Shown: positions 35,668 through 43,743, numbered from the stretch's first letter. The stretch: 64,000 nt of DNA from Bacillota bacterium (GCA_023410675.1 JAEYPM010000095.1:62001-126000); one strand, 5' to 3'. Translations and numbers: made by a program. Notes: generated by a model from the letters alone, not told the origin.

Positions 35668-36501
35668 ATGGCTATCCTAGGATTGATAATAAAAATTATT
35701 CTTTTTGCTCTAATAGCTATATTTTTGTTGATACTATGGATCTTCTTATTTGTAATTTTTTCGCCGATTAGATATGAAGTGTTTATTAACAATGATGATG
35801 ATCCGCAGTATATCGCTCATATAAATTTATTTTTTTTAATAAAAATAGTAGTTAAGAGGCAAAATAATAATACGAGTACACATATTTATTTATTTGGAAC
35901 ACAATTAAAGAGGAGAAAAACCAAAGAGCCGAAGTTAAAAAAGAAACGTGAAACAAAATCTAAAAAAGAAAATACTAAAATAAAATTAAATAAAAATCAG
36001 GCAGATAAAAAACAAACAAGTAAAGAAGAGAAAAATATAAAATCAAGAGAGATTTACAATAAACAACCTAAAAATGAGTCTTTAGAAAAGAGCAGTAAAA
36101 AAATAAAGGAGTCGTTAACAAAAGAGAGAGGCAACTTAGAAGCTCTTATGAAATATATAAGAAATGAATATTTTATGAGTTTTTTCAAAGCTGCAACTAG
36201 ATTACTCTTAGATGTAATGAACATATTTAAACCCTATATATTTAGATTCCAAGTAGTTATTGGAAGTGAAGATGCAGCTGAGACAGGCATGCTGATGAGC
36301 AAAATATTAGCTTTTTATCCTTTATACTGTAAATATGGTGTTATTGAAGGTGATTATGTTAATCCATGCTTTACAGTAAACTTAGAATTGATGGGCAAAT
36401 TAAACCTATTTAGGATACTAAAAAAATTAATAGTGTTTATATGGAATAAAGATTCACGTCAATATATTAAATTTATTATGAATGCACGAAAGGAAGAATA
36501 A
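35668..36501 (+). CDS. DUF2953 family membrane protein (YtfI-like)
   Basis: 277 residues. It has a strong N-terminal membrane helix (residues about 5-30), a short extracytoplasmic strand region, a very Lys-rich charged middle (about 70-150) and a DUF2953 C-terminal part with IGSEDAAETGMLMSKILAFYP. In Bacillus, ytfI (DUF2953) stands directly before ytfJ (GerW), as here. The function is unknown; the association suggests sporulation. Confidence 0.82.
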   Translation: MAILGLIIKIILFALIAIFLLILWIFLFVIFSPIRYEVFINNDDDPQYIAHINLFFLIKIVVKRQNNNTSTHIYLFGTQLKRRKTKEPKLKKKRETKSKKENTKIKLNKNQADKKQTSKEEKNIKSREIYNKQPKNESLEKSSKKIKESLTKERGNLEALMKYIRNEYFMSFFKAATRLLLDVMNIFKPYIFRFQVVIGSEDAAETGMLMSKILAFYPLYCKYGVIEGDYVNPCFTVNLELMGKLNLFRILKKLIVFIWNKDSRQYIKFIMNARKEE

Positions 36502-36502
36502 T

Positions 36503-36961
36503 ATGGATACTAGGTCAAAGGACAATTTTGAAACACTTGTTGAAAAATTAGAACGATTTCTTACGACAAAAACTGTAGTTGGTGAGCCTATACACATAGA
36601 TGGCACCATACTTGTACCACTTGTTGATGTCAGTTTTGGAATGGGATCAGGTTCATCAGCTATTTCTAAGTCTAAAGAGAAAGAAAAAGCAAATGACGGA
36701 GGGTTTGATGCTGGAGGATGTGGTTTAGGTGCTAAAATATCACCAAGTGCAATGCTCGTGATTCAAAATGGAACAACTCAGCTTATTAATATAAGAGCTC
36801 AAGATAGCTTAAGTAAAATTATTGATATGGTACCAGGAATTATGTCTAAAGTTCCTGACTTTGTAAGCAAGTTTACAGGAGAGAAAGATAAGGAAAAAGA
36901 TATAGATCAAAAGGAAGATGAAGTTTCTTCTGATGAAAAATACCATAAAATGAACAAATAA
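36503..36961 (+). CDS. ytfJ: GerW family sporulation protein (YtfJ)
   Basis: 152 residues of the GerW/YtfJ family, spore proteins with a role in germination in Bacillus. TVVGEPIHIDGTILVPLVDV at about residues 23-42, then FGMGSGSS and a Gly-rich GGCGLGAKISPSAMLVI block are diagnostic. ATG 36503 follows AAAGGAAG and starts one base after the DUF2953 stop. A strong terminator follows. Confidence 0.93.
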   Translation: MDTRSKDNFETLVEKLERFLTTKTVVGEPIHIDGTILVPLVDVSFGMGSGSSAISKSKEKEKANDGGFDAGGCGLGAKISPSAMLVIQNGTTQLINIRAQDSLSKIIDMVPGIMSKVPDFVSKFTGEKDKEKDIDQKEDEVSSDEKYHKMNK

Positions 36962-36966
36962 ATATT

Positions 36967-37007
36967 ACCTTCTATGATAACATTAAAATATCATAGAAGG
37001 TTTTTTT
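36967..37007 (+). terminator. Terminator after ytfJ
   Basis: ACCTTCTATGATA and TATCATAGAAGGT form a 13-bp stem with a 9-base loop, then seven T. Confidence 0.9.
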
Positions 37008-37081
37008 GTTATCTTATGAAGAAAGTCTTTATCACCGATATATTGTATATGAAGAACAGTATCTAAGAAAGGGTGAGAGAG

Positions 37082-37621
37082 ATGAAAGTTATGTTTAAGA
37101 ATAGTGTGTATAGTTTACAAGATAAAGATAGTAAGCTAACAGGAGCAAAGAATAAAAATGAGGCTCAGATAAAAACAAAAAAAGATATTGTTCAAGAAGC
37201 TTTTAAGAAGATACAAGAACAAGCTAATAGGTGCGGGTTTAAATCAGAAGAAGAAAAAGCACGATATGAAGCAAAGATTAACGAAAAAATTAGACTAGGT
37301 GAAAAATTATCACAAAATGAGATGAATTATCTTCAGAGAACTAATCCCTCTCTGTATACACGAATTAAAAGGATTCAAATGCAACGAGAACTTCTAGAGA
37401 AGAGACTCAACCAATGTAAATCCAAGAAAGAAGTAGAAGAGGTGTATAATCAGGCTATAGCTACGATTCATAAAAAAGATCCAGATAAAGCATTGGTTAT
37501 AAAGGCCTATGATAATGTTACAAAAGAATTTAAGAGTACAAGTGAATATAGGTCACTACCATGGGAAGTAAAAGATAAAGAGCATACTAAAGCATATAAA
37601 TCTATTAATGTAAAATGCTAA
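37082..37621 (+). CDS. Hypothetical Lys/Glu-rich helical protein
   Basis: Not recognised. About 179 residues, nearly all helix-forming, with KNKNEAQIKTKKDIVQEAFK, YEAKINEKIRLGEKLSQNEM and YTRIKRIQMQRELLEKRLNQ. Coiled-coil segments are likely. No signal peptide or membrane helix. Preferred start ATG 37082, about 10 bases after AAAGG (GTG 37073 is possible). It stands alone between the ytfJ terminator and a TetR gene. Confidence 0.7.
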   Translation: MKVMFKNSVYSLQDKDSKLTGAKNKNEAQIKTKKDIVQEAFKKIQEQANRCGFKSEEEKARYEAKINEKIRLGEKLSQNEMNYLQRTNPSLYTRIKRIQMQRELLEKRLNQCKSKKEVEEVYNQAIATIHKKDPDKALVIKAYDNVTKEFKSTSEYRSLPWEVKDKEHTKAYKSINVKC

Positions 37622-37689
37622 GCATTTCATCTTTTATCACATTAATTTGCATACCTAAGACTTAACAGATAATGTAGGAATCACAAATA

Positions 37690-37718
37690 TTGACAGTAAT
37701 ATATAATGATGCTACATT
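37690..37718 (+). promoter_or_regulatory. Sigma-A promoter of the TetR gene
   Basis: TTGACA at 37690-37695, 17-base spacer, TACATT at 37713-37718. Confidence 0.75.
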
Positions 37719-37727
37719 ATTAATAGG

Positions 37728-37739
37728 TTGAACGTTCAA
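37728..37739. promoter_or_regulatory. Likely operator of the TetR regulator
   Basis: Perfect 12-base palindrome TTGAACGTTCAA about 10 bases downstream of the -10 box, where a repressor would block transcription of its own gene. Confidence 0.6.
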
Positions 37740-37755
37740 ACAAAGAGGTGGCTTG

Positions 37756-38328
37756 ATGAAAAATAATATAAAAGACACAAAAGAAAAAATAGTAGATGCA
37801 GCTTATGAGATTTTAGCAAGAGAGGGATATGAAAGAGCTTCTACCAAGGAGATTGCTAAGGAAGCAGGAGTAGCTCAAGGGCTCATTAATTACTATTTTC
37901 ATAAAAAAGATGACTTATTCATTGAAGTTCTGAGAAAAGAAATGAAAAGATATGGAGCATTTTTAGAGGAAGTAAATACAATACCTTCTGATCAGATATT
38001 CCATGTAATGACAAAAGGATTAGAGGAAAAAGTTAGAAACTATTCACAATGGTATCGGCTCAGGTATGAGCTTTTTGCATTAGGAATGCGCAATCCTGTT
38101 TTTATGCATGAAGTGAAACAGTTACTAGCAGAAGGAAGAAATAATGTGGCTTCAATTTTAAGCAAAGTATATCCTAAAGTTAAGCATGAAAGAAGAGATG
38201 ATCTAGTAGCAATAATTATTGTCTGCCTTGATGGATTGGCTCTTCAAAAAATTGCTGATCCAGACTTTGATATTGGCCGATCATATTCTATTTTGGTTGA
38301 TTTGATAAACAGCTATATCAGTGATTGA
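37756..38328 (+). CDS. TetR family transcriptional regulator
   Basis: 190 residues. The N-terminal helix-turn-helix is TKEKIVDAAYEILAREGYER, then ASTKEIAKEAGVAQGLINYY and FHKKDDLFIEVL, the TetR signature. The C-terminal ligand domain is unremarkable. ATG 37756 follows AGAGGTG. It probably represses itself through the palindrome upstream. The next gene encodes a flavoprotein 62 bases away; that gap holds a different inverted repeat (GTTTG, 6 bases, CAAAC at 38350-38365), so joint control is possible but not shown. Confidence 0.9.
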   Translation: MKNNIKDTKEKIVDAAYEILAREGYERASTKEIAKEAGVAQGLINYYFHKKDDLFIEVLRKEMKRYGAFLEEVNTIPSDQIFHVMTKGLEEKVRNYSQWYRLRYELFALGMRNPVFMHEVKQLLAEGRNNVASILSKVYPKVKHERRDDLVAIIIVCLDGLALQKIADPDFDIGRSYSILVDLINSYISD

Positions 38329-38390
38329 GATATTTTTTAGTCTGTTATTGTTTGTTTATTCAAACAGTAACAAGCAAAGGAGAGGATTAT

Positions 38391-39068
38391 ATGAAAATAT
38401 GTATTATTAATGGAAGTCCTAGAAAAAATGGTGCAACTGGGAAAGTTCTTAGAAAAATAGGGAGTCATCTAGAGAAAAAAGAAGATGTTCAAGTAAACTA
38501 TTTTGATTTGAATGATTACAAAATGAATTATTGCTGTGGCTGTATGAAATGCTTTTCTTTAGGTGAATGCATGATTAAAGAAGATGGTATTGAAGGTATT
38601 TCACAGGAACTTGCCTTAGCAGATGGGATCATCATAGGTAGTCCAACTTATGCATCAAACATAACAGGTCAGCTTAAAACATTTATTGACAGAGGGCATA
38701 TTGTTATGGAGCAGCTCTTTAAGGATAAATACACTTTTGCTGTAAGTACCTATGAAAATGTTGAAGGAAGGAAAGTAATCAGTTTATTAAACAGAATGTA
38801 CTTGCTCTCGGGAGGAATTTTATGTGGGAGTTATTTATTAAAAGTATTATTTAATAGGGAGCCTTTTGAAAATAAAAGAAAATCCAAGGAGTTAGATAAT
38901 AAAATAGAAAAATTATATAGGGCTATTAAATACAAGAAGAAAAATTTTTTATTTTTTTCAATTTTGCATAGCTTGGTACTCAATATAGGTCTAAAGCCTT
39001 ATGTTTTTAAACATAAATATAGAACACAAGGAATAATAAATAAATGGAAACTTAATGGAACAATATAA
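38391..39068 (+). CDS. Flavodoxin-like NAD(P)H-dependent FMN oxidoreductase
   Basis: 225 residues of the NADPH-dependent FMN reductase/iron-sulfur flavoprotein group. KICIINGSPRKNGATGKVL is the phosphate-binding loop, YCCGCMKCFSLGEC carries clustered cysteines and IIGSPTYASNITGQLKTFID is the flavin-binding loop. The C-terminal 50 residues are basic and hydrophobic (KKKNFLFFSILHSLVLNIG), perhaps membrane-associated. AAGGAGAGG precedes ATG 38391. Probable target of the TetR regulator. Confidence 0.87.
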   Translation: MKICIINGSPRKNGATGKVLRKIGSHLEKKEDVQVNYFDLNDYKMNYCCGCMKCFSLGECMIKEDGIEGISQELALADGIIIGSPTYASNITGQLKTFIDRGHIVMEQLFKDKYTFAVSTYENVEGRKVISLLNRMYLLSGGILCGSYLLKVLFNREPFENKRKSKELDNKIEKLYRAIKYKKKNFLFFSILHSLVLNIGLKPYVFKHKYRTQGIINKWKLNGTI

Positions 39069-39135
39069 TTTTTCTTATATAGACATGTATTTAAAGAGAC
39101 ACTAAGAAAATACGAACCATAAAAGGCACATATCA

Positions 39136-39179
39136 AGAGTAGGCTATACACGCACACATGAGGGTGTATAGCCTACTCT
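39136..39179. terminator. Perfect hairpin between convergent flavoprotein gene and ychF
   Basis: 16-bp perfect stem (core AGAGTAGGCTATACAC) with a 12-base loop; no T-run on either side. Probably a shared 3' end. Confidence 0.6.
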
Positions 39180-39232
39180 AATACTAAATGAATGCAAAAG
39201 GATAACCTAATATCTTAAATGTTAATTCTATA

Positions 39233-40327
39233 CTATACATTAAATCTAAAGAGTATAATATCACCATCTTTTACAACATAATCTTTTCCTTCTAATCGAA
39301 CTAATCCTTTTTCTTTAGCAGCAGTATAAGTACCAGAATTAATAAGATCGTTGTAATCCACAATTTCTGCTCTTATAAAGCCTCTTTCAAAGTCAGAATG
39401 AATTTTACCAGCAGCACCTGGTGCTTTAGTACCATTTTTAATTGTCCATGCTCTTACTTCTTTTGGACCAGCTGTTAAGTAACTAATGAGTCCTAAAAGC
39501 TTATAGCTTGCCTTAACAAGTTTTTCAAAGCCTGTACTTTCAATGCCTAGGTCGTTTAGGAAAACAACTCGTTCTTCCTTAGTTAACTCAGATAGTTCTT
39601 GTTCAATTTGTGCACAGATAACAAAAGCTGCTGAGCCCTCTAATTCTGCAAAATTTTCAACTAACTTTACATAGGAATTATCTGCACCAGAAATAAGATC
39701 TTCTTCAGATATGTTACATGCATATAAAACAGGCTTAGAAGTTATAAGATTAAGGGAATGAATAAATGCGTTTTCCTCTTCGTTTGAGTCAAGAAGTGTT
39801 CTTGCTGGTTTGCCTTCTTCTAGAGTTTTGTAGATTTTCTCAAGCACTTCTAATTCAGAGACTAGAGATTTATCTGCCTTAGCAGATTTTTGAGTTTTTG
39901 ATAGTCTTCTTTCTAAAACTTCCATATCAGCAAGAATGAGTTCAAGATTGATGGTTTCAATATCTCTTATAGGATCTATTGTTTTATCAACATGAATTAT
40001 ATTATCATTTTCAAAACATCTTACCACTTGAACAATTGCATCAACTTCCCTAATGTGAGAAAGAAATTGATTACCTAATCCTTCTCCCTTGCTGGCTCCT
40101 TTTATAAGACCTGCAATGTCCACAAATTCAATTGTTGCAGGAACAACTTTTTCTGAATTGTACATCTCTTCTAGTACATCTAATCTATGATCAGGAACTG
40201 CAACAATACCTACATTAGGTTCTATAGTGCAAAAAGGATAGTTTGCAGATTCAGCTCCAGCTTGCGTTAGTGCATTAAAAAGGGTGCTTTTCCCCACATT
40301 AGGTAGTCCGACTATGCCTAATTTCAT
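39233..40327 (-). CDS. ychF: Redox-regulated ATPase YchF (Obg-like)
   Basis: 364 residues of the YchF subfamily, P-loop proteins that prefer ATP over GTP and bind ribosomes. GLPNVGKSTLFNALT is the P-loop, DIAGLIKGASKGEGLGN the switch region, and NISEED replaces the canonical NKxD, the YchF hallmark. The C-terminal TGS domain contains RAWTIKNGTKAPGAAGKIHS and FERGFIRAE. Confidence 0.97.
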   Translation of the reverse strand: MKLGIVGLPNVGKSTLFNALTQAGAESANYPFCTIEPNVGIVAVPDHRLDVLEEMYNSEKVVPATIEFVDIAGLIKGASKGEGLGNQFLSHIREVDAIVQVVRCFENDNIIHVDKTIDPIRDIETINLELILADMEVLERRLSKTQKSAKADKSLVSELEVLEKIYKTLEEGKPARTLLDSNEEENAFIHSLNLITSKPVLYACNISEEDLISGADNSYVKLVENFAELEGSAAFVICAQIEQELSELTKEERVVFLNDLGIESTGFEKLVKASYKLLGLISYLTAGPKEVRAWTIKNGTKAPGAAGKIHSDFERGFIRAEIVDYNDLINSGTYTAAKEKGLVRLEGKDYVVKDGDIILFRFNV

Positions 40328-40355
40328 TTATTTCATCCTCCATTATATAAATAAT

Positions 40356-40404
40356 TATAGAATTCACATAGAGCATGACAAGATCATATAATGTGAATTC
40401 TATA
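40356..40404. repeat. Best copy of the GAATTCACAT-family palindrome
   Basis: TATAGAATTCACAT at 40356-40369 and ATGTGAATTCTATA at 40391-40404 are perfect 14-bp complements with a 21-base loop. It lies upstream of ychF and downstream of the small membrane-protein gene on the same strand. Confidence 0.8.
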
Positions 40405-40469
40405 GTACTTCAAACTAATTTTTAATTATATAAGAAATAGGCATATGTTTCAATGATAAAATAGAAAGA

Positions 40470-40661
40470 TTAGCGATTATTACCTAATATATAACCTGTA
40501 ATAAAGCTTAGAGTAACGGACATAATATACATTATTATTCCTAAGCAAGCTAATTTTTTAAGCTCATCACAAAGTATGGGCATATTATTAATAGGGTGAT
40601 TAGCAGTTATATCTTTAGTCCTTTGAACAACCCTGTAGTGTCTAATAGATTGTGGTTTCAT
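40470..40661 (-). CDS. Small membrane protein, unknown function
   Basis: 63 residues. A soluble N-terminal half (KPQSIRHYRVVQRTKDI) is followed by one C-terminal membrane helix (LACLGIIMYIMSVTLSFITG). AAGGAG lies 8 bases before the chosen ATG. No family recognised. It is in the same direction as ychF, with a dispersed palindrome between them. Confidence 0.6.
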   Translation of the reverse strand: MKPQSIRHYRVVQRTKDITANHPINNMPILCDELKKLACLGIIMYIMSVTLSFITGYILGNNR

Positions 40662-40753
40662 AGTCATATCTCCTTTTTTGTTATACAGCTTTACTCTATT
40701 ATTATAAATCTAAATGAAAGTATTTATTCTTATTATATTAATTTGGGTGTATA

Positions 40754-40782
40754 TTTACATCTATTTACAAATCACTTATAAT
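40754..40782 (+). promoter_or_regulatory. Sigma-A promoter of lgt
   Basis: TTTACA at 40754-40759, 17-base spacer, TATAAT at 40777-40782, about 24 bases before the start codon. Confidence 0.75.
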
Positions 40783-40805
40783 GATAGCACAAAAGGAGGA
40801 TCATG

Positions 40806-41684
40806 ATGAATGAAACAATAAATAATATAGGAAATGTTTATTTTCCAAACTTAAATTTGGATTTTAATATCAATTCGGTGGCATTTAATATTTTTAATAT
40901 TGATATATATTGGTATGGCATTATCATTACCATGGGTATTATACTTGGGCTACTTATAGCATCTTATATAGCAAAAAAAGAAAATATGAATCCTGAAATA
41001 GTTACTGACTTTCTAATGTATGATATAGTTCTCGCAGTAATCGGTGCAAGAATATACTATGTTATATTTGAATGGGATCAGTTTGATAAGGATCTACTTA
41101 GTATATTAAATATAAGAGGTGGCGGATTAGCTATTTATGGAGGGATTATTACATCCATTATTGTAGCAGTAGTTTATACACGTATAAAAAAAGTGAACTT
41201 CTTTCAATTCGCTGATGTAAGCACTTATGGTCTATTAGCTGGTCAAATAATTGGAAGATATGGTAATTTTTTTAATAGAGAAGCCTTTGGAGATTATACA
41301 AACAATCTATTTGCTATGCGACTACTTAAAAGCGAAGCTCAAAATAAAGCACATTTGACAAAAACGATACTTGAAAATGTTATAAATGTTAATGGATACG
41401 AGTATATTCAAGTACACCCAACATTTTTGTATGAGTCTTCATGGAATCTTATAATTCTTTTTATTCTTTTGATTTATAGACGATATAGAAAAAGTTATGG
41501 AGAAATATTTTCCCTTTATATCCTCTTTTATGGAATGGGGAGGTTTGTGATTGAAGGGTTAAGAACCGATCAGCTGATTATTATGGGGACAAATATTGCA
41601 ATTTCACAAGTCGTTGCAATTATATCTGTTGTTTTAGGAATAAGTGGTTTTTTACTCTGTCGAAAAAATACACGTATTAACTGA
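40806..41684 (+). CDS. lgt: Prolipoprotein diacylglyceryl transferase
   Basis: Membrane enzyme that moves diacylglycerol from phosphatidylglycerol to the lipobox Cys of prolipoproteins. 292 residues with seven hydrophobic segments. The Lgt signature GQIIGRYGNFFNREAFG is present, as are the HPTFLYESSWNL block and the C-terminal GMGRFVIEGLRTDQL with its essential Arg. GGAGG lies 6 bases before ATG 40806. Substrates include the GerMN lipoprotein in this window. Confidence 0.96.
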   Translation: MNETINNIGNVYFPNLNLDFNINSVAFNIFNIDIYWYGIIITMGIILGLLIASYIAKKENMNPEIVTDFLMYDIVLAVIGARIYYVIFEWDQFDKDLLSILNIRGGGLAIYGGIITSIIVAVVYTRIKKVNFFQFADVSTYGLLAGQIIGRYGNFFNREAFGDYTNNLFAMRLLKSEAQNKAHLTKTILENVINVNGYEYIQVHPTFLYESSWNLIILFILLIYRRYRKSYGEIFSLYILFYGMGRFVIEGLRTDQLIIMGTNIAISQVVAIISVVLGISGFLLCRKNTRIN

Positions 41685-41709
41685 ATTGACAAAAAAAAGA
41701 AACTAATTG

Positions 41710-41738
41710 TTGATTTATTCCAGAACATAGCTTATACT
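41710..41738 (+). promoter_or_regulatory. Promoter of the Spo0E-like gene
   Basis: TTGATT at 41710-41715, 17-base spacer, TATACT at 41733-41738. Confidence 0.65.
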
Positions 41739-41792
41739 AAGATTATAGAGAGAGAATGGTTTTTATTTTGGTTTTATTTGGAGGGATTAGTT

Positions 41793-41954
41793 ATGAAAAA
41801 AATGGAGACAAGCATTTATTTACTTCAGCAAAACTTAAATAGACTAGTAGATAAGTGGAATCGGACAGAAGAAGACTATAATGAAATTTACAAACTAAGT
41901 ATTGCCTTGGATAAGGAAATCGTTAAATATTACAAGGATGTCGCAAGTTACTAG
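41793..41954 (+). CDS. Spo0E-like aspartyl-phosphate phosphatase family protein
   Basis: A 53-residue gene with GGAGGG and its own promoter. The product is a predicted two-helix hairpin: YLLQQNLNRLVDKWNRTEED, then YKLSIALDKEIVKYY. The second helix fits the Spo0E motif SxxLDxxIxxYY. Spo0E proteins remove phosphate from Spo0A~P and delay sporulation. Length is right for the small Spo0E group (YisI, YnzD). A strong terminator follows, so it is a single-gene unit between lgt and the dcw cluster. Confidence 0.8.
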   Translation: MKKMETSIYLLQQNLNRLVDKWNRTEEDYNEIYKLSIALDKEIVKYYKDVASY

Positions 41955-41998
41955 TTTTATATTTATAAAAAAGTGTTCGTTAGAAGGCATAGGTCTTA

Positions 41999-42050
41999 CA
42001 TAAAAAACAGGTATTATCTTAAAAGATTAAGATAATACCTGTTTTTTATG
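41999..42050 (+). terminator. Terminator after the Spo0E-like gene
   Basis: 22-bp perfect stem (core AACAGGTATTATCTT) with an 8-base loop, the right arm ending in TTTTTTATG. Confidence 0.9.
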
Positions 42051-42281
42051 CTTATTGGACAAGCATATTATTTATTAACGAGTTTAGATAGCGAAATCTA
42101 TAAAAAACAAATTTAGTATCTGTATATAATGTATATTTTTATTTTAAGTAGTTATCATGTGATTTATCTTGGAGTAATGATGTTAAGTGGTTCAATCAGT
42201 TAAGTCTTTAAATTATTTCTGCGTAAATAAAAATTTCTAGAAATTTTTTTATTATAATCACGCAAAATTATCATTTTTTAC
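42051..42281. other. Gene-free stretch upstream of the mraZ promoter
   Basis: About 230 bases after the terminator, AT-rich, with no open frame of note. One short perfect palindrome, AAAAATTTCTAGAAATTTTT, lies near 42230-42250 and has no loop. I see no RNA gene. Confidence 0.6.
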
Positions 42282-42310
42282 TTGAAAAATTGTTCATAAA
42301 GCACTAGAAT
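42282..42310 (+). promoter_or_regulatory. Sigma-A promoter of the dcw cluster
   Basis: TTGAAA at 42282-42287, 17-base spacer, TAGAAT at 42305-42310. Transcription would start close to the MraZ box. Confidence 0.75.
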
Positions 42311-42319
42311 ATAAGAAAG

Positions 42320-42364
42320 TGGTAGCAGATGGGGAAAAGTGGAGTAAAGGGGTGGAGAGTGGGG
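42320..42364 (+). promoter_or_regulatory. Probable MraZ operator (10-bp-spaced TGGNN repeats)
   Basis: TGGTA at 42320, TGGGG at 42330, TGGAG at 42340 and TGGGG at 42360, with GGGTG in phase at 42350. MraZ is known to bind TGGGN repeats 10 bp apart before its own gene, so this is the expected self-regulation site. Confidence 0.7.
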
Positions 42365-42366
42365 AC

Positions 42367-42795
42367 ATGTTCATTGGAGAATATAAACATAGTTTAGATG
42401 AAAAGAGCAGAGTTATCGTTCCATCCAAATACAGAGAAAAATTAGGTGAATTATTTGTGCTCACAAAAGGTCTAGATGGCTGTTTATTTATCTATCCTTA
42501 CTCTGAATGGACTGCATTTGAACAAAAACTGAAACAACTTCCACTTACAAATACCAATGCTAGAAAATTTTCTAGATTTTTCCTCGCAGGAGCTATTGAA
42601 TGTAATACAGATAAACAAGGAAGAATATTGATACCAAATAATTTGCGCGTATATTCTGAGATAGAAAAAGACATAGTATTTATTGGTATGGGTAATAGAA
42701 TAGAAATTTGGAGTAGCCATAAATGGGATGAATATAATGATGAAGAGTTCGATGCAAACGCTATTGCGATGCAAATGGAGGAACTTGGCATATAA
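42367..42795 (+). CDS. mraZ: Transcriptional regulator MraZ
   Basis: DNA-binding repressor at the head of the dcw cluster, with two AbrB-like repeats. MFIGEYKHSLDEKSRVIVPS is repeat one (DEKSR); NTDKQGRILIPNNLR is repeat two. 142 residues. ATG 42367 starts the family sequence; an in-frame start at 42319 lies in the operator. Confidence 0.96.
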   Translation: MFIGEYKHSLDEKSRVIVPSKYREKLGELFVLTKGLDGCLFIYPYSEWTAFEQKLKQLPLTNTNARKFSRFFLAGAIECNTDKQGRILIPNNLRVYSEIEKDIVFIGMGNRIEIWSSHKWDEYNDEEFDANAIAMQMEELGI

Positions 42796-42807
42796 GGGTG
42801 TGATAAA

Positions 42808-43743
42808 ATGGATTTTCATCATATACCAGTTTTGTTATCAGAGTGTATAGAAGGACTTGATATAAAGGAAAATGGAACTTATGTAGATGGTACATTAGGT
42901 GGAGGGGGTCATTCAAGTGTTATATGCAACTATTTGAATGCCCAAGGCCATTTAATAGGGATTGATCAAGATAAAAATGCACTTTTGGCATCTAGTAAGC
43001 GACTTAATAGCGTTAATCCAAAGGTGTCAATGATCAACAACAACTTTAGAAACATTAAAAATATATTAAATGACCTTAATATTGAGAAGGTAGATGGTGT
43101 TTTATTAGATTTAGGTGTATCCTCACATCAGCTTGATGAGCCATCTAGGGGCTTTTCATATATGCATGACGCTAGGCTAGATATGAGAATGAATCAAGAT
43201 AAAGAATATAGTGCGTATGATTTAATCAACGGTGCTAAAGAAGATGAATTATACACAATCATAAGAGACTATGGTGAAGAAAAGTGGGCAAAACGTATTG
43301 CACAGTTTATTGTTCAAAGAAGAGAAAAAGAACCTATAAAAACAACCTTTGAACTAGTAGACACTATAAAAGCAGCTATTCCAAGAGCAGCAAGGCAAGA
43401 AGCTTCACATCCAGCAAAAAGAACCTTTCAAGCTATAAGAATAGCAGTTAATAGTGAGCTTGATATTATTAAGCCGACTATTTTAGATATCGTTGATTTA
43501 TTACAGCCAAAAGGAAGATTATGTATTATTACTTTTCATTCATTAGAAGATAGGATTGTTAAGAATACTTTTAAACGACTTGAAAATCCTTGCACATGTG
43601 CGAAAGATTTTCCAGTATGTATTTGTGGACAAGTAAAAAAAGTTAAGATTATAACTAAAAAACCTATTTTACCTTCTGAGAAGGAAATAGAGGGAAATTC
43701 AAGATCTAAAAGTGCTAAGCTTAGGATTTTAGAAAAGCTTTAA
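42808..43743 (+). CDS. rsmH: 16S rRNA m4C1402 methyltransferase
   Basis: SAM-dependent methyltransferase acting on 16S rRNA C1402. HIPVLLSECIEGL starts the protein, YVDGTLGGGGHSS is the SAM loop, DGVLLDLGVSSHQLDEPSRG and SHPAKRTFQAIRIAVNSEL are diagnostic. 311 residues. Twelve bases behind mraZ, as in all dcw clusters. Confidence 0.97.
   Translation: MDFHHIPVLLSECIEGLDIKENGTYVDGTLGGGGHSSVICNYLNAQGHLIGIDQDKNALLASSKRLNSVNPKVSMINNNFRNIKNILNDLNIEKVDGVLLDLGVSSHQLDEPSRGFSYMHDARLDMRMNQDKEYSAYDLINGAKEDELYTIIRDYGEEKWAKRIAQFIVQRREKEPIKTTFELVDTIKAAIPRAARQEASHPAKRTFQAIRIAVNSELDIIKPTILDIVDLLQPKGRLCIITFHSLEDRIVKNTFKRLENPCTCAKDFPVCICGQVKKVKIITKKPILPSEKEIEGNSRSKSAKLRILEKL

Noticed and set aside
42319..42366. 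mraZ starting at GTG 42319
   Set aside because: This would place the MraZ operator inside the gene; MFIGEYKHSLDEKSR from ATG 42367 is the family start.
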